Source: Gnetum montanum
Lineage: Eukaryota > Streptophyta > Gnetopsida > Gnetales > Gnetaceae
Length of the DNA stretch: 64,000 nt
Assembly: GCA_015680685.1 (NCBI GenBank)
Contig: MNCI01015670.1
Location: forward strand, 188,486 to 252,485
Reading direction: 5' to 3'
Below, piece after piece: positions 11,470 to 24,134 of this stretch (position 1 is its first letter; every line of letters starts with the position of its first letter). Position numbers and translations under genes: made by a program. The notes below the pieces were generated by a model. The model saw nothing but the letters and a program-made list of their open reading frames with translations. It was not told the DNA's origin and did no database searches.

Positions 11470-11962
11470 ATCCAGTATTATTGTATGTGATGCATGGAAC
11501 TCACTTCTTCTCTATCTTACCAAATTCATTCTCCTTGAAAATCTCCAAGAAGTGGTCTTTGATTCCCATTCATGCATCAATGGTCCTCAACAAAGCCCTT
11601 CCCATGATGATTGGGAAGTCCTCTTTGTAGTTATCAATGTGGATCACCAAGAAGTTAGTAGGATAAGATTATCCATAGATGATGATCACAATTTCATCCA
11701 CCAATCCCAAGGAAATAGTGATGGACTAATGTACCAACTCAAGATGAATGTTTCTCTTCTTGAGTGGAGGCAGGTCAAAGGCTTTGTACATCTCACGAGA
11801 AATTAGATTCATAATAGAACTTGAGTCAAGAAGAGCCTTGCAAGGATCATTCCCAGCAATTTGCAGATAAATAAGGTAACTCCTAAGATCAAATCGTTTC
11901 CTGGGAAGGTGGCCAACCTTAATCCAATTGATTATAACATAGGTCAACATCATGGTATGCAC
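11470..11962 (-). pseudogene. B4 aspartic protease remnant
   Basis: On the minus strand the reading has a CKALLDSSSIMNLIS stretch, where DSSS replaces the retropepsin D(S/T)G(S/A) active site. It is followed by a hydrophobic block and IIMGRALL, the counterpart of the retropepsin ILGR.WL element. B3 has the same order at 55500-55870 (PVIMGRAWL). Gly of the active site is lost and there are stops, so it is inactive. Confidence 0.65.
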
Positions 11963-12199
11963 TTTGGGAGGTGTTTGGTTTGAAGGTGACTCAAATGGTG
12001 TGGATGCAAAGGATGAGGAAGAAGCAAGGCTATTAGTTGCATATGTCTATGAGGGCTTGGTAGGGCTATTGGTTCAAAAGAATGGTATTTTTGAGATTTG
12101 GTTTCCAAACCACTTGGCTAAGCAGCCAACTCTAAGTTAATAGCCCTAGTGGCATTATGTTGTTATGGCTATGATGGAAGTTTACCCTACATTAATGAA

Positions 12200-14490
12200 G
12201 TAGATGGTAATTGAGTTAAGGGTGATGGAACATGTGCAAAAGGATGAGAAGGATAATGAGGAAATGGGGATTCCCCTCTTGGAGATTGGACCCTGTAGTA
12301 TTCAGGAGGGTAGCGGTGATACTAGAATGAAGTATGACTTGAAAAGTCACATGGAGAAATGAGCTACTAAACATAGTATCAATATGGATCTAGCTTCTAG
12401 TAAGGATGCTACTACCTTGGTGGTGGCATCCCCCATGACTGTGCATGCTACCACTAATAGTACTGCTCATAAGGTTGTGGTGGATCTCCACTTGGATAAT
12501 AGGCTTATTGTTGATGGAACTACCTAGGGTTACCTTGAGGATAAGGTAACCTTTTGGGTGCTTTCCTTCTTACTAGTTGAGGATTTAGAGTATATACCTT
12601 AGACTCCTGCAAGTATGATACAATGGGGTAACATCCCTTAGGATGTTCATATTGGAAAATTTCACATCCACCATCATCATATGTTTTAGTCTCCATAACC
12701 TTTTTAATTACAGTAGCCTTACCCTTATCCCTTTGGAGGGCATGTTCAACTTCCTTCCTTCTCTTGCGATCATAATCACTACTTTGCTCTTTGGATTCCT
12801 CTACTATTTTCAAAGTGATTTGGAACTTTTCATCTGAAGATTTCCACATTTTATCTACCTTAGATGAAATTTTAGAAATAGACTTTTGAATCAACAAGGC
12901 CTTTTATTACACCACCTCATCAAGTGGTGCCTCCTCCTCATTATCACATAACTAGACTTCCCTTTTTTTTTATGGAATGGTCTTCATTGTACTCCTCTAC
13001 ACTTTCCCTTTTTCTCAACTCTCCTTCTTATTTTAGAACCTACTCTATTAGCCTTTGAATCTAATGGACCCTAAGCTTTGAAATTTTCCCTTGGAAATAG
13101 ACCCTAAGAGTTTTCCTTATTTCTATTCAAATCCCATCTATGATATGGCAAAGCTACTCCCTTAGAAAATAATGATGGCTAGGATGTTAGTGCAGGAGAG
13201 AATAGCACCTATTCATGGCTATGTCCAAGGGTTCATGTATTCCTTTTTTCCAACCTTAGATCTACTTTCTCCAGTTGAACACTTGAGATTATGTTTGATA
13301 CTTGTCATTGAAGAGCTCAAGCATCATACTCCATCGGTGGATTGATTCCGACTCCAAGGACTACTACCAACTTTCAACTTCTTTTATGAGTGTCCTTCGA
13401 AATAGCTTTAGTTTTTGCCATTCATTCTCCATGTTCTGTATGTCATAATCACTATGAAAGGCTTGAAGATGGTTTTGTATATTTTAGTTGTATCTCCCTT
13501 CAAACTTAGGAATATTGTTCATATCCAACTATTTGATTCTTTCATCTTTCACATGCCTTATTAAGATCCTCATGTCCTCTGTGATGTTTAACATATTTTG
13601 ACTTACAAGCAAAGCCTCATCATAGTCATGACCTCTGTGATGGCCATGATGCCTATGATTCCCTCTGCTATCCCTTGTTTTATGGTGGTGAACTTCCCTT
13701 AAATGCCCATGCCCCTGGTCTCAACTAGTTCGGTGGGCTCTATGATTATCTCTGTCCTACCGGTCACCTCCATCATGGTTACATGCTTTGCAAATTTAAT
13801 TGGAGGCAAAGGAGAAAGAAGATGATGATGAAGGAGAAGAAGAATGAGGGCTATCATCACCATGATGTCCACCACCTTCTCTTCTATAGGTATAGCCACA
13901 ATCATCATGTTTATCATCATCGTGATGCCTATCCTCATTCTTGCCATGACTTCCACCTTTGGATCCTCCATGGTCATGGGATCCTTTCTTGCCTAAACCA
14001 AGATTGTTTAGAGTGATTGTAAGTTCTAGTTTAGGACTCCTTGGTTGAAACCAAGGGGAGAAAAGTTAGTGTATACAGAACCCCAAGAGAAGGAATCCTC
14101 TCCATCTTTCTAGCCCAGCAGGAATAAGGGATTACTAAAACATTTCCCCTTTAAAGCTTCATAGCACATCTCCTATTGTCGATATTTCTTGTGTTGTGCT
14201 TCAGTGGGATGGTGGTCCCAATAGTCATGGTCTTGCACAACATATTCAACATTAAGCCTCTGGATGCCAAACCTCATAAGAATTTGGAGTAGCATCGTAG
14301 GAACTAATCGATCGAGTGACAACACAATGTTGTCCTCCATGTCCCTTCCATCATAACTATTCATTGTGATGCAAGATGAAGGTGAAGTCTGACACATACT
14401 CATTGAGATGAGTATATACCACTCTTCATTGTTAGGACATTAGCATATTTCTCCTCCCACATCTTTGTTAATTGGATGTATGCTCAAATA
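12200..14490 (-). pseudogene. B4 gag, main part
   Basis: On the minus strand the sequence parallels B3 gag block by block. It has an N-terminal region with MLLQILMRFGIQRLNVEYV, a Gag core region at about 13200-13560, a His/Met-rich linker, and a C-terminal part (12520-12897) with KVDKMW and a knuckle-like EIFQYEHPKGCY stretch where B3 has CNVCECEHLKGC. Frames are broken throughout. The C-beta insertion at 14491 cuts the N-terminal part. Confidence 0.65.
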
Positions 14491-15759
14491 TGTGGACCTT
14501 TTGGTGTGTTTTGATGTGCTCAAAACGTTAAGTAAAATGGAGAAAAAAGTTGTTTACATGATTCTATGGTTATTATGTTTTTAAGACCACGTACATAGGA
14601 AACCAAGATGAGCTAAATAGGACATTGAACAAACTATCCCAAAGCTCAAAGGAATAGCTCATCCACATGTCTTCAAAGAAACATCCAAAGAACATGGACA
14701 AGGACCTAATATTGAACAGGAAAAGTTATCATCATCTAAGCATGCAAAAGATCAAGACTATGGACAAGGAACAATGCATTCAAAATATAAAGGAATATGA
14801 AGAAAGACATCTCTAGGAAGCAAGAGACATCTTGGCAGATTTGGGATGAACTCAAAGAAAATCTAGAAAGACATCTTCAGAAATAGTAAGACATCTTTCC
14901 CTAGCCAAAGATGTCTTTCATAAGGTAAAGACGTATTTACCAAATGTAGACAAAATATAAAAAGATGTCTTCATTTGAGCAAAGACATCTTCCAAGATGG
15001 AGACTTCAAAAATACATCTTTTAGAAAACAAAGACATCTTCCCAAATTTGAAGCCAAATTCAAAGATATGTCTTAGGCATGAGAAAGACATCTCCCATAA
15101 CCATTAGTGACTGTTAGCTAACTATTGCACAAGTTTCGAGAAGGATTTAGCAACATGATAAGTATAAGAAGACTTCATATGCATTGGGAAATATGCAAGC
15201 ATTATTATATTCATTGTACAATCATTTGTAATCATTGAATTCTCTATTGCTCCTCATTGTATAATCAATTTTTCTTTGTTAAGTGTGCTATACCTAACTA
15301 TGCCAAGACTAGAAAATTAAGTTATAATCATTCCTTGTATTTCTTGTTATTATTTCCCTAGGAGGTTGAGTTCCTTGAGCTTGTCAAGGTCCTATGTCAT
15401 TGAGTAGTTGGTGCTACAATACAACACTTTGATGTTAAGCTTAAGATTGTAAAGGTTATGGAAGCCTTGAAACCACATTTCCAAGCTTGATGGGACCTTG
15501 TGAGGTTGAGTGATTACTGCTACAGTACAACACTTTGAAGTGGGGCTTGATGACTACACAAGTTGTGGATTATTCAGCCATAATTTGAGAGCAACAAAGT
15601 CCAAAGATGTGCTTGCGATCTATCCTCGAAGTGTGGAGTACCCAAGTTGGAGAACCACATAAATTTATATGTGTATGCTTTGTTTGTTTGAGTTTTGATT
15701 TGGGAAACTTATTCATCCCACCCCTCCCCCACTTCCTCTTCTAAGTTCAATGATCCACA
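14491..15759 (+). repeat. C-beta 5' LTR
   Basis: It begins TGTGGACC and ends GATCCACA. It matches the C-alpha LTRs (reverse complement) and 25242-26498. The dyad array AGACATCT/AGATGTCT lies at about 14800-15090. A GTATAAGAAG TATA-like site follows near 15163. Confidence 0.92.
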
Positions 15760-15761
15760 AA

Positions 15762-15779
15762 TGGTATCGAAGCCTAGTA
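15762..15779 (+). other. Primer binding site of C-beta
   Basis: TGGTATCGAAGCCTAGTA stands three bases inside the LTR. It is the initiator-Met site TGGTATCAGAGCC with two adjacent bases exchanged. Confidence 0.85.
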
Positions 15780-15813
15780 CTCTTTGTTTCATCATCAACT
15801 TCAAGAGTGAACA

Positions 15814-17128
15814 ATGGAGGGGACTTCTTACACAAATCCATCCATGTTTGATGGATTTAACTTCAGCTATTCAAAAGCCAAAATGCAAGGGTTCTTCAAA
15901 TTCATGGAGTTTGAAGTTTGGGAGTCACTTTTTGAAGGCTACACTCCACTCATCAATGACACCATCAACATCATCAAGCCTTGCAACAAATTATTGCAAG
16001 AAGAAAAGGATAATTTCATGTTTGATTCAAAAGCAAAAAATTGTTTATATTATGCATTGAATAAATCTAAATTCATTAGGGTAGTAGGATGTAAAACAAC
16101 CAATGAAATTTTGCAAACTTTAGAAGCTACTTATGAAGGAACCTCTATTGTTAAGTAATCAAAATTGTTAGTTTTGCAAAGTGAATATGATAAAATCAAG
16201 ATGCAAGAAGGTGAGAAAATCAAGGATTATTTTCTAGAGCTAACGATCTTGTTGTAGCCATTAGAGAAACAAGGAAAGACTTGCTTGAAAGCAACGTCAT
16301 CATTAAAATGATTAAAACTCTTCAACTGGAGTTCAAGCCTAAAGTTACAGCCATGGAGGAAATCAAATATTTCCCAACTCTGATTTGGGGAACTTCACAG
16401 TGCTCTCATCACCTATGAAATGAATCTCATAAGTGAAGGAGTGATTCAAGAAAAACCTATTGCCCTCAAGACTACCTCTAAGGAGAAGGAGGTCAATGAG
16501 CATGATGAGGGCAATGAAGATAAGATTATTCTTCTCTCAATGAGACTACAACGATTGCTTACAAGAAGAAACAAAGGGACATCTTAGTAACAACAAAGAT
16601 CCAATCTCTTCAAAGGTAGAGAAAGAGGTAGAAATTTTTTAAATTCTTCTAATCTAGATTTTTCTTCCATAGAATGTTGGGTTTGCGGAGGAAGAGGCCA
16701 TATGGCCTTTGAATGTCCTAGTTATTCAAATGGTAGCAAAGTTCAGCCAAAGAATAAGTCCAATGATGAGGAACCAAAAAAAGACCAACTTTTATACAAG
16801 TTGGAATGATGGTGAGCAAAGTGAAGAAGAAGCATGCAATTCTCCTAAAGATTCTCATCTCATCTGCATGGTGCTTACTAATGAATCTTTTTCACATATG
16901 GTTGAACAACATGGTAAGTGTGATAAGAGGTATAGTGAATTTAAAGAAGAATTTTTTATCTTACATCATTTGATTAGGAAGGAAAAGAAACTAGTGCTTT
17001 CTATGTTAAATGCTATTCATGCTAAAATGAAAGAAGAAATATCAGACATAAAAGCCGAGATTCAACCACTAACCTCTTGTAACAAGGATTGCAACAAGAT
17101 TCAAGATAAGGAGTTTCCTAAAAATTAG
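15814..17128 (+). pseudogene. C-beta gag (UBN2-type, copia) with zinc knuckle
   Basis: The ATG at 15814 opens a reading MEGTSYTNPSMFDGF, followed by SKAKMQGFFKFMEFEVW, the FDG..Y..WK.RM pattern of copia gag. A frameshift follows after 16158. A CX2CX4HX4C zinc knuckle is encoded at 16675-16716 (CWVCGGRGHMAFEC). From 16709 to 17128 the product is charged and coiled-coil-like and ends in TAG. The protein would coat and package element RNA. The frameshifts and stops make it a pseudogene. Confidence 0.82.
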
Positions 17129-18431
17129 CCAAAACATTCAGAGGCAACACTTGAAGTTTTAAGCTCAAAGTCAGGCATAGTAAGGTTTGATAATTCTAAT
17201 CATAATGATGAAACTACTTTTATATGTAAAAATTATGGTTTTATGCAAACTCCTAATTATGATGATCAAAATAATATTAGTGCTTGCTCTTTTCAAAAGG
17301 GGTTTAGTAAGAAATTTGGGTAAGTACCAATAAGTGAGAATGAAGAGAAGTGTAGCTTTCAAAATAATGCAAAAATTGATTCAAAGTTTTATCACAAGGA
17401 AAATGAACAATAGAGACATCATATACATGATCTAATGAAAGAGAACCTAAGGATGAAGAGGTACGTCATGATATGGGCCCTCATCTCAAACTCCATTAAT
17501 TATCAAAATTTATTAGCAAGCAAGTCAAGGTAAGTCTCTATCTCTTTACTTGCTAGTTAATAAGGAAAGTACAAATTATCCATGTCTTAAATTGAAAATG
17601 TGGAATAAGTATCTATAGTGATTGGTTTGTGAATATTTATAATAACTCTTATAATAATTTTTGTTAGTTTGATTTTTTGTCTTCCTCAATCTGAAACTCT
17701 TGTGATGATCTATATTTATGCTCATAGTCTTTGAAATGATTTTTTCCATTTAGAAGATGAGACAAAACTCTATCAATATTTCTAGTTGAAGATCTAGATC
17801 TCCATAAATTAAGATTAATGTTGATCTATTGTTATAGTGTGTTTATGATTTTTGCACATTTTTTTTAAAGCCCGAGATAAGTAGCACATATGTAGAGGGA
17901 ACCTACATCTCAATCATCTTGGTGGCCCTCAATGTAGGGGGAGTCCATGGAGACTTCAACCAAAATGCACAAAGAGCAAGAAAAGGTCCTCAAGAGGTGT
18001 TTCTCACTTAATGGGATGGCAAAATCTTGAATGATGTTGTGTTGCATATGTGAACTTTCAAATATATTTAACAATTAATTAGATTTATATAGTCAATTCT
18101 CTATCAACTTAACTTATTTTTGATGAATTGTTATGTTTGGTACATATCATAACATTAAAATATATTTAACAATATATCGATACTTAATTCTTTATCAACA
18201 ACAATTTTTTTAAGTGGTTGTATTACCTTATCCCAAAACTAAATGTGCATGGATTTTATATTCAATCTAAAAATTCATGTCTTTTATATTCTATTGATAA
18301 TTTCTTTTGGTTGAAACTAGAATTTCTAATGCCCTTGTTTCTATTAGACCAATTTTTTGTGATGATCTATCTTTGGTCTTTAGTATTAATTTATGTTTTG
18401 GTCCTCATGGATTTTGAATTGACATCCCACC
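17129..18431 (+). other. C-beta internal region without recognisable genes
   Basis: AT-rich sequence between gag and the B2 insertion. Only short open stretches with no recognised motif are seen. The last five bases, CCACC (18427-18431), are the left target duplication of B2. Confidence 0.6.
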
Positions 18432-19312
18432 TGATGAGTGGCGAGGTACCCCTACACTCAATCATATGAATACAAGTGTTTCGCACATGATCCGGTCGAA
18501 CTCCACAGATGGACTAGTTGTGGTATCTAGATAGTTACTCATAGATCGCAGTTCGTTGTCTTCCCATCTAGACTAGTATTAGCTTTGTCACATATGGTTT
18601 AGTCCAGAATGAGGTGTATGATGTGTTCCTACACTAATGCTACTCCTGGGGATGATGGGAAATAATATCAACTAAGCTAGGAGAGAGGATGAGAGAGAAT
18701 CTAAACTAGCCTAAGTGCGATGAGCATTTGATCCTTAATCATCTATACACATCTTGGACCTTGTGCACGACTACCACTGGGATTACCAAGCACATGGCCT
18801 AGGTATGTTACTGGGTTACCAAATAGTCACACTTAAATGCTCATGATTAATTCGTACTCATTCCACGTTACTAGGAGATAAGGGTAGAGAGATATTAACT
18901 AAGAAAGTAATAAATAATAATAACAATTAAATAATTAAGCTAAGTGGATGCTACAATGATGAAGTAATATTGATCTTTATTTCTGGTCATGTGCTTGTCC
19001 AAGTATATCACACTCGAATAAGGATGTCGTACAATTACAATCATCACACTGTGGGCATGCACTAGGAGAAAGGGTTGAGAGAAAAGACTGACAAAAAGTC
19101 CCTACCTTAATGCTAGACTAAAAACTTAAAACTTAACCCCCCCCCCCCCCTCCCCACCCCCCCCCCCCCCCTTTTTTCAAATCTGCCTACCTCTTATTTA
19201 TAGATGAGGAGACAGGTTGCGATATCGCGTCTAGGCTATGATATTGCATAAGTGATATTGCATACGCGATATCATGGGTGCGATATCACAGCCAACAGTT
19301 CATGACTCATCA
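18432..19312 (-). repeat. B2 3' LTR with poly-C tract
   Basis: The ends form an 8-bp inverted repeat, TGATGAGT and ACTCATCA. A 35-base run at 19137-19171 holds 33 C. The TATA box (CTATAAATAA, minus, 19194-19203) is preceded in the minus sense by four or five GATATCGC-type dyads (19215-19290). The adjoining purine tract is GTGGGGGTA (19313-19321, minus). Confidence 0.93.
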
Positions 19313-19429
19313 TACCCCCACGACTGAATGAAAACTTGTCCTTGAGTTAAAGTGATAAAAAGCTCCATTGATTACATAGTGGATAGGTATGGGATTATTG
19401 ACTGACTAGAATGGATTCATGCCGCAATG

Positions 19430-21109
19430 TGGAATCAAAACAAAATTGAGACACAACACAAAGAATGCAAAAGAAAGTCCTATAACTACAAAATTGGGTG
19501 GAACTCATGTAGTTCCTCGTGGTGGTGGCTACTCCATGGATGCCTTTCCCTTGTCTTGCACTCTAGGTCTTGGGATTTGATGGCATTGAAGTATGGCCTG
19601 GAGTTTCTCCTCTTCAGTTCAGGGATCCTGTGCTATCCATGCTAAAGTTCTAATGTTTGATGGAGTTGACACCTCCCATGGGCATGATAGTTTCGGAAAC
19701 ATTTTATTTTCTTTAACATACCAAGTCGCAAACACCCGTTGTTCCTCCTCGTAGGCTTTGGCTTTATCTCTATATTCTTGAAAATCTGTGAGCCATTGAG
19801 CCAAGTCTATTGTGACATATTTCTACCCCTGGTAGCTTGCTTTAACCACCTCAAGTTTAGAATTTTCAACCTCCAATTTTTGCAATGTTTTCCTATGTTT
19901 TGTAGATTCTGTTTCATATTTGACATAGGTGGTGGCTACCTATCACTCGAGCTTTGTTCTCGGGCACCCTACTATTAACATGGCAAGGTTGGCATACCAC
20001 AAGTTTGCCAACTCCATGTACTCTGTAAGGTTCTAGATCTACAGGTTCCAGCTCTTAACTTCTGCCTAGTGGACGAATGTGTATGTGTCCAATATGGCAC
20101 ACCAGTCAGTGTGTTGAGCACTGAGAGCATTGATGTGGGCCTTGGCCATATGGATCTTCTTCTAGATGATTTGTTTATACATCCCCACCTGGTCCTGGAA
20201 ATGCTCCTTTAATTTCTCATGTCGTTTAGCCTCGTTCTGCCATGCACTTATTTCAATGGCTGTCTTCTGATGGATGACGCATACCTCCTCCATTGAGAGG
20301 ATTCGATTTTCCCTGGCTAAATGGTTCATGTCTTGGTTGACCCTGATTAGTTGTTCTTGCAACTACTAAAAATGTTCTTTGCAAACATTCTTTTGTTTCT
20401 CCATAGAAGTCAACCGAAGGTTGTCAGCAACAAGTTGTTTATTCTCCTCTTGTAAGGCTTTGAGTGCCTTGGTGTGCACGTAAGTTTACACTTGTGCTGC
20501 AGAGGCATCCCAAACAGCCTTCTCTTTTTCTTCCACCACACTTTTGTTCTCTGTCAACAGTTTATTAAGCTGCTCGATTCTGCAAGTGTCCAACTAGTTC
20601 TGAGCAACCTTTGGCCTTGTATTTGGAAGGTTTAATACTTCCAAAATGGCTTAAACAAAGAAATCAACAGTCATACCACAAATGTTAACCATGGTGCCTT
20701 CTTCTTTGTTGTGCCAAAATTGGTACATTTCCCCTAAGTACCAAGCACCACTTTCAGAGAGGGTAGGCCACAATAGGGACCCTTTGAGATGATCCCTAAC
20801 GACCTCTGGAGCAAATTCTGTGAAAGGTCCAAAGTTTAATTCCATGATCACTGTGGTAAATACGGACCTTCCATGAATGGCCTAAACACAATCTTGGGGC
20901 AACGTAAGATGTCTTCCCTGTTCAGACGTTAAAACAACTCCTCCTTTCGCCTACCTTGATTGTACAGTGGCACGTTCTTCTTGGTGGATACTAAATGATT
21001 GTTCCTCTTACTCTGCATGTTGTTCAGTAGGAGCTTGTCCTTCACCTCTCCTAGGTTGCTTGATCCCACCTTGAGCAAGACCTTCCTGTTGTCCATGTTT
21101 CGAGGCCAT
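19430..21109 (-). pseudogene. Family B accessory gene, B2 copy
   Basis: ATG at 21109 directly follows the splice-acceptor-like GATTGCAG. It is homologous to the B0 copy: MASKHGQQEG start, then WYLGEMYQFWHNKEEGT (20690-20760), and a coiled-coil part with EEVCVIHQKTAIEISAW and HEKLKEHFQDQVGMYKQ near 20160-20300. The C-terminal Pro-rich tail resembles B3. Parts of the globular domain present in B0 and B3 are missing here. Stops such as TAG and TGA interrupt it. No catalytic motif is seen; role unknown. Confidence 0.72.
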
Positions 21110-21350
21110 CTGCAATCACACGAGGCCAATCGTTAGTAAGGTTGTTACCAAAGTTAGGTTATACCTTACTACTTACCTTAATGAATTTGTTTTATCTCCA
21201 TGTGACATTAATTATTAGGAGAAAATGTCCCTGAAAGATTATAATATTTAATCCTCTTTGCTTAGGTGGTTTCCAAATCTAGTTTCCCAGTATAACTAAG
21301 GAGATGATATTATTTTTGGCACATTTATCCTTAATTTTATAACTAATTAC

Positions 21351-21447
21351 CCTTAATAATGTCCTTCAGGCGATGATGAATTTCAAAAAACTTATGCCCC
21401 TTAATAATGTCCTTCGGGCAATGATGAATTTCAAAAAAATTTATGTG
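21351..21447. repeat. 48-bp tandem duplication
   Basis: Two near-identical units, each with TTAATAATGTCCTTC and GATGATGAATTTCAAAAAA, stand side by side in the accessory-gene leader intron of B2. Confidence 0.85.
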
Positions 21448-21639
21448 CTATTTGGTGTGTGCTCCTCCCCCACAACTAAGCTGAACACTCCAGGTTTAAG
21501 TAGGTTCAAACAAAGTGAAAATTGGAGTACTAGCGAGCGAGTTATGGATATGAAAGTAAGCGACACGCAATCGCGAGTCGTAGAGAGAAATTTGAAAAAC
21601 TTCCCCCACGTGAACAGTTGCAAATGATGTTAAGTAGCG

Positions 21640-21745
21640 TAGGGGGGTTGTGTATATATATATTTTTGGGACGCGATATCGTGTAAGCGATATCGCATTG
21701 GCCACGATATTGCGTACATGATATTGTGGCCTATCGATGTTAGGG
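21640..21745 (-). promoter_or_regulatory. Internal U3-like promoter of B2 accessory gene
   Basis: Four dyads of the GATATCG(C/T) or GATATTG type lie at 21670-21730. On the minus strand they are followed by TATATATATA (21652-21663). The LTRs of the same element carry the same GATATCGC-type dyads before their TATA box. The accessory ATG lies about 540 bases downstream, beyond a leader that ends in a splice acceptor. B3 has the same module at 53431-53520. Confidence 0.6.
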
Positions 21746-22039
21746 CACTTATGGAATATACCGAATTTTTAATATTTTTCTGAAATGAAACGATATAAAC
21801 TAAGGACATCTGGATGAGTGTTAAAGGGTTCCATGGTAATTCAACTAGTTTTGAATGCACGAAAATTATGATGGTGTGGAATTTATCAATAAGGACCTTG
21901 GGTGGTAAGGTAGAGAAAAAGGCTATGTGATGGTTCATAGGAATGTTTGAATCGGAGGGATAGGAACAAGGGAAAGAATATTGTTAACAATACATTGAGG
22001 GTAATAGATGGTGTGTGGAAATGTGTTATGAGTGAAAAT

Positions 22040-23133
22040 TGCAAAAGATTACACAAGATGGTTCATCTATAATCAGGTTCATCCCTTCTTTCTGATTGTC
22101 TAATGATATTTTTTCCTGCTTCTCGGGTTGTCAAAGCTCTATCTCCAATAATATTGATATATTCTCCACACTTTTTATGCATCCATTCCAGCATCTTATT
22201 GATCTTTGTCTCAATTTCATCTAATGATTGTTGTACTAGCAAAGATGGTTCTTCCTTCATGAGATACGTTGATTTCTCCTTTTTGTGATTATGGACCTCT
22301 GTTAAGTCGAGATTTTGGTCCCGTTAATGTTTTTCAACACTCTCCCATCTGGCCATTTCTCCTTCTTCTTTTGCTACCCGCTTAATAAGCTCTTGGAATT
22401 GATAGGTTCATAGTTCATATAGTTGACCTTGGGTATACATCCCTAGGGTCTCTCTTGTTTCATCACGAAGCCCATCAATGATATGGTACATTAGCCTTTC
22501 CTCAAAGAACTCATGGCTTGGACAGTTGTTTAACAATGCATAATATCTTTCTAAGGCCATGTCCAAGGGTTCATGTTGTGCTTGTTTCCACTCTTGGATT
22601 TGTTTCCTCAAGGCCAACACTCTTGCGTAGGTTTGATATCTTTCATTAAAGAGTTCTACCATTGTTAGCCAACATTGTATTGAATTTGGTTTTAATGATC
22701 TATACCATACTTTTGCTTGGCCAACGAGTGTCATAGGAAAGAGCTTGAGTTTTTTCCAACCGTTATCAATGTTGTTTCATGCACAAGCATCATAGAAGGC
22801 TTGTAAATGTTGCTATGGATCTAAGTCATAGCCTCCTGAGAAATTGGAAAAGTTGTTTAAATCGAGCCTGGCTAGGAAGCTCTCTTGACAATGCCTACAG
22901 GAGATTCGAACAACCTCTTGTATTTGCGTTAGGCTCGTAGTGGCTAGTAGGGGTTCATCGTCATTCAGTAAGTTATGCTTTCGTGCATTGGGATGATGTT
23001 GCCTTCATTTATGTTTATAAGAAACCCCCAGCTCAGATTGCATACTCCAATCTTCATTGTCATATAATTCGTTGGTTCTCCAATGAATTGCCTCACTAGA
23101 TGTGGCATTATCATAGTCTTGTAGGAGAGGCAT
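22040..23133 (-). pseudogene. B2 gag
   Basis: ATG at 23133. A retrotransposon Gag core is clear at 22408-22734: WYRSLKP, then FNERYQTYARVLALRKQI, EWKQ, EPLDMALERYYALLNNCP and HIIDGLRDETR. The C-terminal piece (22063-22260) corresponds to the KVDKMW region of B4. The protein would assemble particles. Stops separate the pieces. It is followed on the minus strand by the internal promoter rather than by protease, unlike B3. Confidence 0.75.
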
Positions 23134-23256
23134 GGTTGTGAAATTATGTGTGAATTTCTATGTGAATTTTTGTAATTATTTCTTCCTAAAATATATATCG
23201 TTAATTCCTATACAGTGACCTTGTATGGTATAACGAATCTAGATAACTAGCACCAT

Positions 23257-23273
23257 CCCTGGCAATGGCACCA
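23257..23273 (-). other. Primer binding site of B2 (tRNA-Asp type)
   Basis: The minus strand reads TGGTGCCATTGCCAGGG next to the 5' LTR. It differs from the plant tRNA-Asp site TGGCGCCGTTGCCGGGG only by C-to-T and G-to-A changes. B3 (TGGCACCGTTGTCAAGG) and B1 agree. Confidence 0.8.
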
Positions 23274-23274
23274 A

Positions 23275-24129
23275 TGATGAGTGGCGAGGTACCCCTACAC
23301 TCAACCATACGAATACGAGCATTTCATGCACAATCCGGTCAAACTCCATAGATGAACTAGTTGTGGTATCTAGATAGTTACTCGTAGATCACAGTTCGTT
23401 GTCTTCCCACCTGGACTAGTATTAGCTTTGTCATGTATGGTTTAGTCTAGAGTGAGGTGTATGATGTGTTCCTACACTAATGCTACTCCTGGGGATGATG
23501 GGAAATAATATCAACTAAGCTAGGAGAGAGGATGAGAGAGAATCTAAACTAGCCTAAGTGCGATGAGCATCCGTTCCTTAATCATCCATACACATCTTGG
23601 ACCTCATGCATGACTACCACTGGGATTACCAAGCGCATGGCCTACGTATGCTACTGGGTTACCAAATAGTCACACTTAAATGCTCGTGATTAAGTCGTAC
23701 TCATTCCACGTTACTAGGAGATAAGGGTAGAGAGATATTAACTAAGAAAGTAATAAATAACAATAACAGTTACATAATTAATCTAAGTGGATGCTACAAT
23801 GATGAAGTAATCTTGATCTCTATTGTCAGTCATGTGCGTGTCCAAGTACGTCACACTCAAATAAGGATGTCGTGCAATTACAATCATCACACTGTGGGCA
23901 TGCACTAGGAGAAAGGGTTGAGAGGAAAGACTAACAAAAATTCCCTACCTTAATTCTAGACTAAAAACTANNNNNNNNNNNNNNNNNNNNNNNNNNNNNN
24001 NNNNNNNNNNNNNNTTATAGATGAGGAGACAGGCTATGATATCACGTATGCAATATCACATCTAGGCTGTGATATCATGTATGCGATATCATAGGTAAGA
24101 TATCATGTCCAACAGTTCATGACTCATCA
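23275..24129 (-). repeat. B2 5' LTR (contains assembly gap)
   Basis: It begins TGATGAGTGGCGAGG and ends ACTCATCA. It is nearly identical to 18432-19312 and is followed by the target duplication CCACC. Confidence 0.93.
23971..24014. other. Assembly gap (44 N)
   Basis: The flanking bases align to 19127 and 19198 of the sister LTR, so the unknown bases correspond to that LTR's poly-C tract and its edges, about 70 bases there. Confidence 0.95.
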
Positions 24130-24134
24130 CCACC

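Larger units (their letters stand above)
18432..24129 (-). mobile_element. Family B retroelement B2 (complete ends, internally deleted)
   Basis: It is bounded by LTRs 18432-19312 and 23275-24129 and by the target duplication CCACC (18427-18431 and 24130-24134). Order on the minus strand: primer site, gag (23133 down to about 22040), internal promoter (21650-21740), accessory gene (21109-19430), purine tract, 3' LTR. Compared with B3 it lacks the protease region. No reverse transcriptase or integrase. It is nested in C-beta. Confidence 0.92.

Noticed and set aside
13783-14016. Plus-strand His-rich open frame
   Set aside because: It is the reverse of the Met/Ile-rich linker of B4 gag, which is the strand with family homology.
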